DNA of 64,000 bases from Halomonas sp. SpR8 (GTDB lineage: Bacteria > Pseudomonadota > Gammaproteobacteria > Pseudomonadales > Halomonadaceae). This document shows, piece after piece, positions 8,631 to 18,240 of the stretch. The DNA is taken from NCBI RefSeq assembly GCF_031010195.1, contig NZ_JAUAMC010000004.1:1-64000 (forward strand), written 5' to 3'. The notes beneath the pieces are model-generated. The model saw only the letters and a program-made list of their open reading frames with translations. It did no database searches and had not been told where the DNA came from. The translations under genes were made by a program, and so were the position numbers. Position 1 is the stretch's first letter. Each line of letters begins with the position of its first letter.

Positions 8631-9992
8631 CTAAAAATATCCAGCCACTTGGGAAATGTTCTCATCATTTAATACCCCCGCCTGCCAGCGCAGTGTTAGC
8701 CAAGCTAATAAATAGTCATAGCGGGCACGGGACAGGTCGCGTAGCGCCTCGAAACGTTCACGCTCGGCGTTTAGTACGTCCAAATTGGTTCGCTCGCCGC
8801 CAAGAATGCTTTTACGTGTGGCTTCCAGGCGTGCTGTTGCGGCGGCGACTGTCTGCTGATAGGCCTCAATACGTTGTTGGCTGCTACGGCTTAGCCGGTA
8901 CTGGCGCTCAACATCGTTCAGCAGTTCTATGGTGGCGGCATCCAATTCATGCCGCGTCTGTTCATAAGTATTGTCTGCCTGGCGGCTAGCCGCCACGACT
9001 CGGCCGCCTGAATAGAGCGGTAAGTTGATCTCCACGCCAATGCTATCAGTGTCGTAACGCTGACCAATGACGTTTTCAGAGTTGGAGTCGGAGATCTGGC
9101 TGCGTGCGTATAAGCGCACATTTGGCAGGTGTCCCGCGCGTTGCTGGTTCAGTTGGTGACGGGCAGCTTCCAGTAGGCTGCGCTGGGCGGCCAGCTCAGG
9201 ATTATGGACGAGTGCGCGTTCGTGCCACTGCTCCAGTGATAACACTGGGCTTTCCTGGTGGGGAGTTGGTACATTGCGGGCTAGCCGGTCGGTCTGCAGT
9301 GGGGCAAGTGAGCTGGGTGGGGCGCCTGTGCCAGTCAGGGCGCGCAGCGCATTGTGGGCATCACTCAAGCGGTCTTCGGCTTCAATCAGTTGGGCTTCCA
9401 CCAAGCGTGCCTGAGCAGCAATCTCTAACTGGTCGGTACGGGTGCCTTCGCCATAATCGATAAAGCGCTGGCTACGCTGGTGCTCTTCTTGCAGGGCGCG
9501 CAGGTGGGCTTTAGCCAGCTCGATATCGTCGTGGGCGTAAAGCACGCCGGTGTAAGCCTGGAGAACTTGAACGGCTAGTGCCTGACGGGCGCGCTCAAGC
9601 GTCAGCTCAGCGGCTTGGGCTTGTGCTTTGCCAGCTTGGTACTGGGCAAAAGCCGCCGCATCCAGCAAGGGCTGCGTTAGCGTGAAAGAAGAGGAGTAAC
9701 TGGTGTAATCCATATCGCTTGTGGTCGAGCCGAGCGGTGTTTCCTGCCGCACTTCCGACCAGTTTTTAGCCCGTGAGTAGCGATAGTTGAGTGAGGGCAG
9801 TAACGCTGATCGCCCTAGCGCTCGGGCCTGTTGCCCGGCTGCACTCTCGCTCTGTGCGGCCAGCCAGCCTGGATCATGCTGTTTGGCCAGCTCGTAGGCC
9901 TCACGGAAGTCTAGTGCGAACGCATTGAAAGAGCAGCAGAGGCAAGCAGTCAACAACCAAGTGCGGTATCGCCGTGATGCAACGCGAATCAT
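8631..9992 (-). CDS. TolC-family outer-membrane channel of the hemophore type I exporter
   Basis: With the ATG at 9992 the product has 453 residues. This start forms an ATGA overlap with the stop of the upstream adaptor gene and is preferred to one 12 bases further upstream. An N-terminal signal peptide (WLLTACLCCSFNAFA) precedes LDFREAYELAKQHDPGWLAAQ, the usual beginning of TolC proteins. Two internally similar coiled-coil halves follow, including LYSGGRVVAASRQA and SILGGERTNLDVLNAERERFEA. It completes an ABC protein-adaptor-channel set encoded by three overlapping genes downstream of hasA, so it is the HasF/PrtF equivalent and forms the outer-membrane exit for HasA. Confidence 0.9.
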   Translation of the reverse strand: MIRVASRRYRTWLLTACLCCSFNAFALDFREAYELAKQHDPGWLAAQSESAAGQQARALGRSALLPSLNYRYSRAKNWSEVRQETPLGSTTSDMDYTSYSSSFTLTQPLLDAAAFAQYQAGKAQAQAAELTLERARQALAVQVLQAYTGVLYAHDDIELAKAHLRALQEEHQRSQRFIDYGEGTRTDQLEIAAQARLVEAQLIEAEDRLSDAHNALRALTGTGAPPSSLAPLQTDRLARNVPTPHQESPVLSLEQWHERALVHNPELAAQRSLLEAARHQLNQQRAGHLPNVRLYARSQISDSNSENVIGQRYDTDSIGVEINLPLYSGGRVVAASRQADNTYEQTRHELDAATIELLNDVERQYRLSRSSQQRIEAYQQTVAAATARLEATRKSILGGERTNLDVLNAERERFEALRDLSRARYDYLLAWLTLRWQAGVLNDENISQVAGYF

Positions 9993-11353
9993 GCATCCCC
10001 CCAAGCCGTGCGGGCGCGGTCAAGCAGTGGCTTAAACAGATAGTTGAGCAGCGTGCGTTCGCCAGTGCGCACAAAGGCTTCGACCGGCATACCCGCTTTG
10101 AGTGGTTGGCTGCCCAAGGGGGAGAGGTCATCGACGGCTACTTCGACATACATCCGGTAATAGGGCAGCCCTGTCTGTTCATTGGTTAGCCGGTCGGCGG
10201 AAACCTGGCTGACAACCCCAGGTATGCGTGGTGTGCTGCTACGCTCGAAAGCGGTAAAGGCAAGCTCAACTGGCAGGCCCGCGTGTACCCGGTCAATCTG
10301 TTCAACGGGCAATTGGCCCTCTACCACTAAGGGTTCGCCCTGGGGGACAATTTCCATCAGTAAGGCACCGGGCTGGGCCACACCGCCTTCGGTATGCTGG
10401 GTTAGCCCCACCACCGTTCCTGAACGAGGAGCGCGTATCTCGGCATGGGCCAGGTCAAACTCGGTGCTTGCCAGTTGGCTAGTCAACTCCTGTGCACGTA
10501 AGCGTGACTGGGACAGTAGTTCCTGCACGTCACGCTGATACTCTTCATTGCGCTGGGTCAGGCGAAGCTGTAACTCATCGATCTGGCGTCGGGTCTGCTG
10601 CAACGTGCCAGCCTCTGTGGCAATGTTAGCCTGCAACTGGGCATAGCTGTTTTCGATTTCCAGCAGCCGGTTGCGGGGGATATAGCCGTCGGCAGCCAGC
10701 TCGCGCAGGTTATTGCGCTGCTCACCCAAGGCTGACAGGCGCAGCCGCTGTTGGGTCATCGAGGTCTCTAGCCCCGCCACCCGGGCACGCTGACCATCCA
10801 GGTTGGCCTCGATTCCCGAGATTTCAGCGGCCAGGGCATTGCGCCGGCTGGTGAATAACTGGCGCTGCAATGCCAGCATGGTGCCGACGTCCACATCGGC
10901 ACTGCTCATCAGGTCAGAAGGCATGCTAATAGTGCTACGTTGGTCACGCTCGGCTTCCAAACGTGCTGTTTCTGCCAGTGATGATGCCCGCTGTAAGCGC
11001 AGTGCACTGGCTTGATGTTCCAGTCGTGTGGTGTCCAGGCTAATAAGCGTCTGGCCTTCTGCCACTTGGTCTCCTTCACGCACCCACAGCCGCCCAATCA
11101 CACCGCCGGTTGGATGCTCAACCGCCTGTCGATTGCCGGAGACAACCACTGTCGAGGGTACCGCGATACCATTATCCAACGGCGCCCAGGCTGCCCAAGC
11201 CACAAACAGTGCTAAGCCTCCCAGTAGCAGCCAACTTCCTATGTGTAGCGGTCGTCGCTTACGGCGCATGGCGAGTGCTTGCCAGTCCGGTATGGATGAG
11301 GAGGTATGCGGTTTTGCAGCAGGTGGCGCCTGTGAGATATCGCGAAGGGTCAT
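9989..11353 (-). CDS. hasE: HlyD-family periplasmic adaptor of the hemophore exporter
   Basis: The 454-residue product has a cytoplasmic N-terminus and one membrane helix ([18 protein letters not shown], about residues 41-58). The lipoyl half-motif [20 protein letters not shown] and a long coiled coil with [15 protein letters not shown] and [20 protein letters not shown] follow. The barrel-sandwich returns at [20 protein letters not shown], and the family's C-terminal [23 protein letters not shown] closes it. This is the HlyD/PrtE/HasE type of type I secretion. Its ATG overlaps the stop of the ABC gene and its stop overlaps the start of the channel gene, so all three should be translationally coupled. 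Confidence 0.92.
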   Translation of the reverse strand: MTLRDISQAPPAAKPHTSSSIPDWQALAMRRKRRPLHIGSWLLLGGLALFVAWAAWAPLDNGIAVPSTVVVSGNRQAVEHPTGGVIGRLWVREGDQVAEGQTLISLDTTRLEHQASALRLQRASSLAETARLEAERDQRSTISMPSDLMSSADVDVGTMLALQRQLFTSRRNALAAEISGIEANLDGQRARVAGLETSMTQQRLRLSALGEQRNNLRELAADGYIPRNRLLEIENSYAQLQANIATEAGTLQQTRRQIDELQLRLTQRNEEYQRDVQELLSQSRLRAQELTSQLASTEFDLAHAEIRAPRSGTVVGLTQHTEGGVAQPGALLMEIVPQGEPLVVEGQLPVEQIDRVHAGLPVELAFTAFERSSTPRIPGVVSQVSADRLTNEQTGLPYYRMYVEVAVDDLSPLGSQPLKAGMPVEAFVRTGERTLLNYLFKPLLDRARTAWGDA

Positions 11354-13137
11354 GCGCGCTGCTCCTGACGATTGATGGAAACATTGCCGTAGGTATAAGC
11401 GCCTTGCGCATACGGGGTGGCCATCTCGCCATTGGCAGGTGCTGCCGCTTGGCGGGCAGCGCTCAGGGCTTGCAATATCTCTTCAGTGGGGCCGAACTTC
11501 TGCAGGCGGCCTTCACGTAGTACTAGCAAGTGAGACGTGGCCTTGAGTACCTGAGGGCGGTGGGTGATCAGCACCACCGTCACGTGGCGTTCGCGCAGTC
11601 GCTGTAATGCTTCCAAGAGTGCCTTTTCACCGGCGTCATCAAGGCTTGCATTGGGTTCGTCCAACACGACGAGCGCCGGGGGGCCGTAGAGCGCCCTGGC
11701 CAGGGCAATACGCTGGCGCTGCCCGCCCGAAAGGCCGATCCCGCTCTCCCCCAAATAGGTGTCGTAGCCATTGGGTAGGGCCAGAATCAGTTCGTGCACG
11801 CCCGCGGTTTTGGCGGCCTCGACGACCTTCATGGGGTCTGGTTCGCTGAAGCGGGCGATATTCTCCGCCACGCTACCGGCAAACAGCTCGACATCCTGAG
11901 GTAGGTAGCCGATATGAGGCCCCAGTAGCGCCTTGTCCCAGCTCTGGATATCGGCACCATCCAGCCGCACGGTGCCGATCTTTGGCTTCCAAACACCCAC
12001 CAGCAGTTTGGCCAGAGTAGATTTGCCTGACCCCGAAGGCCCGATAACACCGAGCACGCTGCCTGCTTCCAATTGGAAGCCCACTTGAACCAGCGTGGGT
12101 ACTTTTCCGCTGGGCGGCATGGCGCTCACCGGCTCCACATTAAGCTTGCCCTGCGGGGCAGGGAGATCCATGCCTGACTGGCGGGCCGGGTGTGCTGTTA
12201 GCAGGTTACCCAAGCGTTGGTAAGCCAGCCGTGTCGATGACCACTGCCGCCAGGCATTGATGACCTGATCAATGGGGCTGAGCGCACGGCCCATCAGGAT
12301 AGAGCCCGCGATCATCGTGCCAGGGCTGATCTGCCCGCCAATCGCTAACCAAGCGCCCAACCCTAGCACCAGTGACTGCAATGCGACGCGCAGACTCTTG
12401 GAGATAGCGGTAACCAGAGCGGTACGCTCGCTGGCCAGCCCCTGCAGCGCGACAAAGCCCTCGTGCAGGTGCGACCAGCGGCGGGTAAAGGCCGACAGCA
12501 TACCCATCGACTCGATGGCATCGGCATGGCGCAATTGTGCTTCCGCCATGGCATTGGCCTGTACAGAAAGCGAACCCGCTTCACGCAGCGGCGGCTGGGA
12601 AAGCCGTTCATTCAGCCACGCTAAGCCCACCAGTACCACGGCGCCCCCCAGCGCCAGGCAACCAATCCACGGGTGGAACATAAACATCACTAGCAAATAC
12701 AACGGGAACCAGGGGGCATCGAAGAACGCAAATACCGCGTTGCCGGTGATAAATTGGCGCAACGAATCAAGATCCCGCGTGGCTTGTCCCGCCTGGGCTG
12801 CCTGGCCGCTTAGCCCGCGCTCGAAGGCCGCCGCGTAAACCCGCTCCCCCAGTTGCTCATCGAACCGTTCGCCAATATGAATGACTGCCAGGCTGCGTAT
12901 GTACTCCAAGGCACCCATTAACGCCAACAGCCCCAGCGCCATACCCGTTAGCATCATTAGCGTGGTGGTATTGCCGGAAGCCAGTACGCGATCATAGACC
13001 TGCAGCATATACAGCGGCGGCACTAGCATCAGTAGATTGATAACCGCACTGAACAGCCCTACCGAGCGCAGTGTGCCGCGATAGCGGCCGAGTGCTCGGT
13101 AGAGTTCGTTTCCGGGCTGGCGTTGGGAGGGGGTCAT
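11350..13137 (-). CDS. hasD: Type I secretion ABC transporter (permease-ATPase) for HasA
   Basis: The product has 595 residues. A six-helix membrane domain (about 25-310) precedes a nucleotide-binding domain with Walker [15 protein letters not shown], the signature [15 protein letters not shown], Walker [15 protein letters not shown] and the switch His in VVLITHRPQ. There is no N-terminal C39 peptidase domain, as expected for exporters of substrates with an uncleaved C-terminal signal such as HasA and PrtA. It is the first exporter gene after hasA, from which it is separated by 233 bases holding two inverted repeats. Those repeats could limit read-through so that exporter is made in smaller amounts than hemophore. 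Confidence 0.93.
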   Translation of the reverse strand: MTPSQRQPGNELYRALGRYRGTLRSVGLFSAVINLLMLVPPLYMLQVYDRVLASGNTTTLMMLTGMALGLLALMGALEYIRSLAVIHIGERFDEQLGERVYAAAFERGLSGQAAQAGQATRDLDSLRQFITGNAVFAFFDAPWFPLYLLVMFMFHPWIGCLALGGAVVLVGLAWLNERLSQPPLREAGSLSVQANAMAEAQLRHADAIESMGMLSAFTRRWSHLHEGFVALQGLASERTALVTAISKSLRVALQSLVLGLGAWLAIGGQISPGTMIAGSILMGRALSPIDQVINAWRQWSSTRLAYQRLGNLLTAHPARQSGMDLPAPQGKLNVEPVSAMPPSGKVPTLVQVGFQLEAGSVLGVIGPSGSGKSTLAKLLVGVWKPKIGTVRLDGADIQSWDKALLGPHIGYLPQDVELFAGSVAENIARFSEPDPMKVVEAAKTAGVHELILALPNGYDTYLGESGIGLSGGQRQRIALARALYGPPALVVLDEPNASLDDAGEKALLEALQRLRERHVTVVLITHRPQVLKATSHLLVLREGRLQKFGPTEEILQALSAARQAAAPANGEMATPYAQGAYTYGNVSINRQEQRA

Positions 13138-13270
13138 TAGCTATGTCCCTGAAAATAGACGTAACAAATCAACGAATCGCCATAGCCATTCGTCTCGAAT
13201 TCGTTCTCTCATTAGTGCTTTGGTCACGTCTCTGCTTGACTTCTCGTCTTATCTGGCGAGAATGCCGAGG

Positions 13271-13340
13271 CACCGCGCCAAGGCATAACGCCCCTGACGC
13301 GGTGTTTGAACGTTGCGGCAAGGGGATTCCCCTTGCCTTT
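13271..13340. terminator. Two inverted repeats downstream of hasA
   Basis: CACCGCG (13271-13277) pairs with CGCGGTG (13298-13304) around a 20-base loop. GGCAAGGGG (13317-13325) pairs with CCCCTTGCC (13329-13337) around three bases. The T-run follows the second hairpin on the plus strand, so on the minus strand of hasA it is preceded by As and is not a classic intrinsic terminator there. It may protect the hasA transcript 3' end or dampen read-through into hasD. Confidence 0.5.
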
Positions 13341-13370
13341 TTTATTAGCTGTTTATAGCGATGGCGTTGC

Positions 13371-13949
13371 TCACGCAGCCAGGGCGAAATCGAATTCGCT
13401 GGTAGAGACACCGGTGACGGATGCTGGGATGGCATCGTCGAGAATACCGGCATCGTCCAGTACCGCCAGCAGGCCGCCGTCATTCGTAGTGCCAGCGCTG
13501 TCCTCAGCACCTTCCACTTTACCGTTCATCAGGCCCCAGATGATATCGTGGACGGTATTGTCGCGGCCGCTGTTCTCGGACACAATCGGGTCGTCGAAGG
13601 TAAAGGTGATGAAGTCGTTAGTCACCGTGCCGTCGCTGTTGAGGAAGGAACCCAGCGTGATGCTTTCCAGGGTGCCTGTCAGTGCATGCGCGGCGAAGTT
13701 ATAGGAGATATCTCCAGTGGCTGAGAAGGCAAAAGCACCATCGCTATTGGCCATGGCGTAAGTATCGCCCGCAAGGCCCGAGTCCACCCCATTGGTATAG
13801 AAACCACCGGTGTTGATACCGCCCGGGTTACTATTATCGTGCTCTCCTTCCGCCCCGTTTTCCTGAAAATCGAGCAGTAGACTCTCCAGTGTCCCGGAAG
13901 TGAAATCGATGGGGAACCAAGTTTCATCGTAAGTATAGCTAATAGACAT
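13371..13949 (-). CDS. hasA: Secreted haem-binding hemophore HasA
   Basis: The 192-residue product, close to the 188 of Serratia HasA, captures haem outside the cell and passes it to HasR. It begins MSISYTYDETW without a Sec signal peptide and ends in FDFALAA, the type of C-terminal signal used by type I export. The central ISYNFAAHALTGTLESITLG aligns with the haem-loop region of HasA: Tyr83 is the likely axial ligand and His88 its partner. His37 in a Gly/Asp/Asn-rich loop is the candidate second ligand. Spacing between Tyr and His is shorter than in Serratia (5 rather than 8 residues), so ligation may differ. It lies between hasR and the exporter, the classic has order. Confidence 0.9.
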   Translation of the reverse strand: MSISYTYDETWFPIDFTSGTLESLLLDFQENGAEGEHDNSNPGGINTGGFYTNGVDSGLAGDTYAMANSDGAFAFSATGDISYNFAAHALTGTLESITLGSFLNSDGTVTNDFITFTFDDPIVSENSGRDNTVHDIIWGLMNGKVEGAEDSAGTTNDGGLLAVLDDAGILDDAIPASVTGVSTSEFDFALAA

Positions 13950-13997
13950 TTTCAGTTTCCTTGATCTACTAATATTGGCCCGTTAGGCCGTGATTGC

Positions 13998-14041
13998 CAG
14001 GTAACGTGGGTTACCTGCCCTGTATGCCCGCTGGGCGGGCA
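13998..14041. promoter_or_regulatory. Two hairpins between hasR and hasA
   Basis: CAGGTAAC (13998-14005) pairs with GTTACCTG (14010-14017) around four bases, and TGCCCGC (14025-14031) pairs with GCGGGCA (14035-14041) around three. Neither is followed by a T-run on the minus strand. They sit 49 bases before the hasA start and could be processing or stability elements separating a long hasR message from an abundant hasA message. Confidence 0.45.
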
Positions 14042-14075
14042 TATTCGTTAGCAACACAATCGCGCTGCCATTAAA

Positions 14076-17000
14076 TTAAAAACGCAGTTCTGCCCCGGCC
14101 ATTAGGGTGCGGCCCGCCCCGTAACTCTTGGAGAAAATATCCGAGTAGCCGGTAACGTAGTTGCGATCGCGCACGTTAAGCATGGTGGCACGCAGTAGCA
14201 GGTTGGGGTTGACTTGGTAGCTGGCGTAGAGGTCCCAAGTGACGTAGCTGGGCCATAGGTCGAAGTCGAAATCTTCTGGCCCGCCTGCGGCGCTATAGTT
14301 AAGGCGGGTGCCCACATCCAGGCGCTGGTCGAACCAGCGAGTGCCAAATACCAGGCTGCCGCGATCCATAGGCAACTGACGGGCGCTGTTCATACCGATC
14401 ACATCGATACCGCAATAGGTTTGATCGTCAAGCTGTTCCTCGCGGGAGTCGTAACCTGCTTCGATTGCTGCATTGTGTGCGTCCGGGTAGCTACCATCTT
14501 CGTTGGGCATATCGTCTTTGATCCAGCCGCTACCCAGTGGGTAGACCTTCTGGCAGAACTGATTGTCGCTACCCAATACATGGGTATAGTTGGCCTGGGT
14601 ATACCAGCGCTCGGCGTCGTAATCGACCTCCAGCTCCAAACCACGGAAGTTCATGGGCAGCAAGTTGGGTACGAACATGGTGTGGCCTAAGCCGCCGACT
14701 TGCCCCGGCATCACGTTAACCATGGAGGTAATCAGGTAATTGTCTACCCGGGTGTCGTAGTAGGAGAGCTTGCTGAAGAAGCTATCCCCGCTGGTAAACA
14801 GATCCTGGGCGGTAAAGTTGGCGCCCACATCCCAACTGCGCGAGGTTTCCGGTTCAGCATAGGGGTTGGGAAACATCACCGCGAAGGGGTCGCCGGGGTG
14901 GCTGCCCTGCATCAAGGTTTCAGTAAGTGCAGGGGGGCGCCAACCGCGGCCCCAGTTGGCGAATAGCTCGACGTTCTCATTGGGGCGGTAGGCAGCGGAT
15001 AATGTCGGCAGTAGCTTGTCCATGGAGTTATCGACGTCATAATCTTGCATCACGGTTTCCGAGAGCCACATCGGATTGAAATGGCCGCTTGTCTCATAGT
15101 TGGGGAAAGTGGTTGGGTCGTTGGCGTAGCCTTCATAAGCAGCAATGCTATCGCAAGCCCCCTGTATCGAGCGCTCACTTGAACCGGGGGATGGGTTATG
15201 ACAATTTCTGGTTCGATTTGCCAACTGATTCTCTGCGTGCCGCGAAGCCATGGCATAGCGGTCACGATAAGTCCATTCCGCTCCAGGCAACTTGGTGGAG
15301 CCATCAAGCTTGTAGTAGTCGTAGCGAAGCCCCGCTGCCAGGGTAAAGGTCTCGTTTTCCCACTGCAGATTACCAAAGGCGCTGGCGATACTGCGCTCTC
15401 CGTTCGGGTTAAGCGTATTATCCGTGGAGGCGAGCTGGCGGCCACCGCGCTCGCGAATCGTGGTGGACTCGCCCTTGTCGATGAAATACTCAATGCCGTG
15501 ATTGGAAGAAAAACCATCTATGCCGCCCAGTGAAAAGTGTGCGGTGTTTTCCAATGTAAAGCCGTAGGTATCAATCTGGGTATGGTTGTCGTTGGAGAGT
15601 CCCGCTTGACAGGCGTTATACGCATTGTCTGGGACTGGGTTCTGTTCGCACACACCGATCATCCAGTAAAGCTCGGTCATATCGGTGCCGTTTAGCACCA
15701 CGGGCCGGCCAGCTTCGGTATAACGCTGCCCTTCTGTTGAAACGAAGTAGGCGTTAGCCTCCAGGTTAAGCAGAGGGGAGGAGGGATTAAGGTTATAGCG
15801 CAGGCTGACCGAGTCAGACGTTGTGCTGGCATCGCCATAGCGCCGCCAGGCGTCATCGCCATCGCGCACGCTACCATCAACGGGGTCGAGTACCTGACGA
15901 TCGGAAACGTTGTTATAGGAGAGCTCGGTACCCAAGTAAGAGAACGTTAGCGACTGATCATCATCGATATGAAAACGTGCTTTGAACAGGTTTGAGTCCT
16001 GTTCGTTATCTGTAAATCTGACCCGTTCGACGTCTTGCTCTATCTGCTGGTGAAACTCATCCTGAACACCTACCGTCAGGAAGTCATAGTTGGGGCGCCG
16101 ACGCCCAGGCGCATATTCGCCGAAATTACGCTTGCTGCGCGCCGCCAGAAGTTCCCAGCGGTCGCCAAGGCGCCCAGCCACAGCCGCGCTACCAATAAAG
16201 TTGACCCCATTGCCTTCGCCGCCCACGCCCGTCATGCCGCGTAGCCGTAAGCCTATATCTTTACCCGGTAGAAGAACATCATCCACATCGATGGTGCGGA
16301 AGTTGGCACTACCGGCGATGGCGCCCGCGCCATGCACCCCCGTACTGGCGCCTTTCTCAATGACGACATCTGACAATAACTCGGAGTCGACATACATGGT
16401 GCCGTTGCGTTGCTGGTGACCGTTATCGTTGAAGTTCTGGCGCATGCCATCAACCATCATGTTGACGCGCCCAAAATCCTGCATGCCGCGAATATTGACC
16501 GACAGCCCTGGGTCTTGCGCATTGACCGCACTATAAACGCCGGGCGTTTCCTGGAGCATATCGGCGGCATGACGGGGTGGCGTGCGATCAATCTGCTCGC
16601 GGCTGATGACGCTGACCGAACGCGGCTCGTGATAGACCCAGTCGTCGCCAATACGATCAGCTGATACCGTCAGAGTGCTAAAGGCTGTTTGGTTGCCTAC
16701 GGTGGTTGAGGTGGCCTGTTCCAGCAGTTCCGCCGTTCTGCCATTGCGGTATGAAATGGTCAGTGACGAGTCGGCTAGCAGTGTGCGAAGTGCTTCATCG
16801 GCGGTCATTTCGCCGTGTAAGGCGGGCGCAGTACCGTCGATGGGCTGGCCATCCTGGCGAACGACGGAAATCTGGGTGATGCTGGTGAACTCACCGAGCG
16901 AGTAGAGCAGATGCTGTTCGGGAAGGTCGAACGTGTAGCGCTGCTGCAAAGGATTTTGCTGCAGCGCCTTGGATGAGTTTGGTACAGAGGGCTGGGCCTG

Positions 17001-17084
17001 TGCCAGCACCTGAGTTTGCGCGGCCAGCAGGCCCAGTATCACAGCGGCTGTGATTGGGGATCGGGAAAAAACCTTAGAATGCAT
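14076..17084 (-). CDS. hasR: TonB-dependent hemophore receptor HasR with signalling domain
   Basis: The product has 1002 residues. A signal peptide (ITAAVILGLLAAQTQVLAQA) is followed by a secretin/TonB short N-terminal domain (about 48-117, FDLPEQHLLYSLGEFTSITQISVVRQDG). The plug follows (SVSVISREQIDRTPPRHAADMLQETPGVYS...NIRGMQDFGRVNMMVDGMRQ), then a ~750-residue 22-strand barrel ending in the aromatic terminus LMAGAELRF. The signalling domain is found in receptors that talk to an anti-sigma factor, and a FecR/FecI pair is encoded just upstream. Placement before hasA supports HasR over a generic haemoglobin receptor. A candidate Fur box precedes it. Confidence 0.92.
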   Translation of the reverse strand: MHSKVFSRSPITAAVILGLLAAQTQVLAQAQPSVPNSSKALQQNPLQQRYTFDLPEQHLLYSLGEFTSITQISVVRQDGQPIDGTAPALHGEMTADEALRTLLADSSLTISYRNGRTAELLEQATSTTVGNQTAFSTLTVSADRIGDDWVYHEPRSVSVISREQIDRTPPRHAADMLQETPGVYSAVNAQDPGLSVNIRGMQDFGRVNMMVDGMRQNFNDNGHQQRNGTMYVDSELLSDVVIEKGASTGVHGAGAIAGSANFRTIDVDDVLLPGKDIGLRLRGMTGVGGEGNGVNFIGSAAVAGRLGDRWELLAARSKRNFGEYAPGRRRPNYDFLTVGVQDEFHQQIEQDVERVRFTDNEQDSNLFKARFHIDDDQSLTFSYLGTELSYNNVSDRQVLDPVDGSVRDGDDAWRRYGDASTTSDSVSLRYNLNPSSPLLNLEANAYFVSTEGQRYTEAGRPVVLNGTDMTELYWMIGVCEQNPVPDNAYNACQAGLSNDNHTQIDTYGFTLENTAHFSLGGIDGFSSNHGIEYFIDKGESTTIRERGGRQLASTDNTLNPNGERSIASAFGNLQWENETFTLAAGLRYDYYKLDGSTKLPGAEWTYRDRYAMASRHAENQLANRTRNCHNPSPGSSERSIQGACDSIAAYEGYANDPTTFPNYETSGHFNPMWLSETVMQDYDVDNSMDKLLPTLSAAYRPNENVELFANWGRGWRPPALTETLMQGSHPGDPFAVMFPNPYAEPETSRSWDVGANFTAQDLFTSGDSFFSKLSYYDTRVDNYLITSMVNVMPGQVGGLGHTMFVPNLLPMNFRGLELEVDYDAERWYTQANYTHVLGSDNQFCQKVYPLGSGWIKDDMPNEDGSYPDAHNAAIEAGYDSREEQLDDQTYCGIDVIGMNSARQLPMDRGSLVFGTRWFDQRLDVGTRLNYSAAGGPEDFDFDLWPSYVTWDLYASYQVNPNLLLRATMLNVRDRNYVTGYSDIFSKSYGAGRTLMAGAELRF

Positions 17085-17111
17085 CGAAATAACGCTCCCT
17101 TGTTACGCTAA

Positions 17112-17133
17112 TAATAATCGTTTGTATAATCAT
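17112..17133 (-). promoter_or_regulatory. Candidate Fur box upstream of hasR
   Basis: On the minus strand, AATGATTAT followed after a short AT-rich stretch by GATTATTAT resembles the repeated GATAAT hexamers of Fur sites. It lies 28-49 bases before the hasR start codon. The match is imperfect, but the iron function of the gene supports it. Confidence 0.5.
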
Positions 17134-17218
17134 TAACGTTTGTAGGGGCGGTTTCCATCATGAAAAAACAGCTTTTTAGGCAAATATTTCTAAAACCCTG
17201 TGGTTTATATGGCTTACG

Positions 17219-17482
17219 TTAGGTGGTTGGTTCGGCTATTACGCAAATGGCTAATGCGAGTACGATTACCACACTATGCAGTAGGGCACCCGTTCCTACC
17301 GCGAGGAGCAGTGAAAGCCATACATCTAGGGTTTCCTGGAAGAGCCCATAAAGAGTGCCCAGACATCCGCTGATTAATGTGACTATGAACAGGCTGGCTG
17401 CCCACCAGTTGAGCAGTAGGGAGGCGATGGGAAGGCTGCGAGTAAGTAAGTTGAATGGCTGCCCTTGTATGGTTTGAGTCAT
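17219..17482 (-). CDS. Small membrane protein of unknown function in the haem cluster
   Basis: The product has 87 residues. It begins MTQTIQGQPFNLLTRSLPIAS, then has two long hydrophobic stretches (about residues 29-50 and 54-84) joined near a GLFQETLDVW segment that probably forms a short loop. I recognise no named family. It lies 52 bases after the haem oxygenase gene and about 135 bases before the hasR start, on the same strand. It could aid haem uptake at the inner membrane or modulate the TonB machinery, but nothing in the sequence shows this. Confidence 0.6.
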   Translation of the reverse strand: MTQTIQGQPFNLLTRSLPIASLLLNWWAASLFIVTLISGCLGTLYGLFQETLDVWLSLLLAVGTGALLHSVVIVLALAICVIAEPTT

Positions 17483-17534
17483 TGAAATTCCCTGTGGTGT
17501 CGTTTTCGTGAAGGCTTCTTTCAGCGCTATTTTT

Positions 17535-18149
17535 CTATTGGTTATTTAGCGCTACGGAGGCCAGCGATTTGACGAACTGAAAGGCTTCTCTCGCACCGTT
17601 TAGTGCCTGATTTGTTTGTTCGTCTGACAATGAGATGGCATCCAGTTGGGCTGTAAAACGCCGCCAATGCAGGCCTCGCCCTGAATCGCTGGGAGCAAGA
17701 TGCCGAGCGCCAAAGTTAGCAGAGAGACCTAGCTGGCTGGCGTACTTGAGCAAAAAGGCGGCCCCCAGGTTCGAGCCTTCACTCACATAGAGCCAACCAA
17801 GCGCCGCTGCCTGGGAATCGATATCCGGTTCTGGTGGGGAGAGATCCTTTAAATCGTCTAGGTTAAGGGCTAGGTCTTGGCAATCGCTAATCACCGCGTT
17901 GTAGCGGCAACGCTCGGGCAGCCCTTCCAACCAAGCACCTAGATCCTGTTGATGATAGAGAGGTGCGGTGCGGCGTTGAAACTGGTACTGAACGACAAGA
18001 AAACGCTGGTAACCTTTTAGGCTGGAAAATGGGGATAGCGCCATAATGGCTTTATCAACACGCTCATGGGCTGAGTGTGTCTCAAGTTTTAACCGTTTGC
18101 TTAACGGGAGAGTATTTGCCCCTTTGGACGGGGTGAGAAGTGCTTCCAT
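17535..18149 (-). CDS. hemO: Biliverdin-producing haem oxygenase (HemO/PigA type)
   Basis: The 204-residue enzyme opens haem to biliverdin, CO and iron in the cytoplasm. It follows the bacterial HemO/PigA pattern. The proximal ligand is probably His28 in THSAHERV, and the distal-helix signature is GWLYVSEGSNLGAAFLLKYA, followed by NFGARHLAP. As I recall the Pseudomonas literature, Asn19 and Phe117 of PigA cause beta/delta cleavage, while the alpha-specific Neisseria enzyme has Lys and Tyr there. This protein has Lys21 and Tyr121 at those places, so alpha-biliverdin is predicted. It is encoded between fecR and the small membrane protein, so haem brought in by Has and Hmu can be degraded at once. 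Confidence 0.9.
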   Translation of the reverse strand: MEALLTPSKGANTLPLSKRLKLETHSAHERVDKAIMALSPFSSLKGYQRFLVVQYQFQRRTAPLYHQQDLGAWLEGLPERCRYNAVISDCQDLALNLDDLKDLSPPEPDIDSQAAALGWLYVSEGSNLGAAFLLKYASQLGLSANFGARHLAPSDSGRGLHWRRFTAQLDAISLSDEQTNQALNGAREAFQFVKSLASVALNNQ

Positions 18150-18240
18150 GATGAACTCGCTCTGTGGGTGAATAAATACGGCACGGTAAGTGGTTTATTC
18201 GGGTAACGACTGCATTAGCGGATCCTTGGGTATGCCGATA

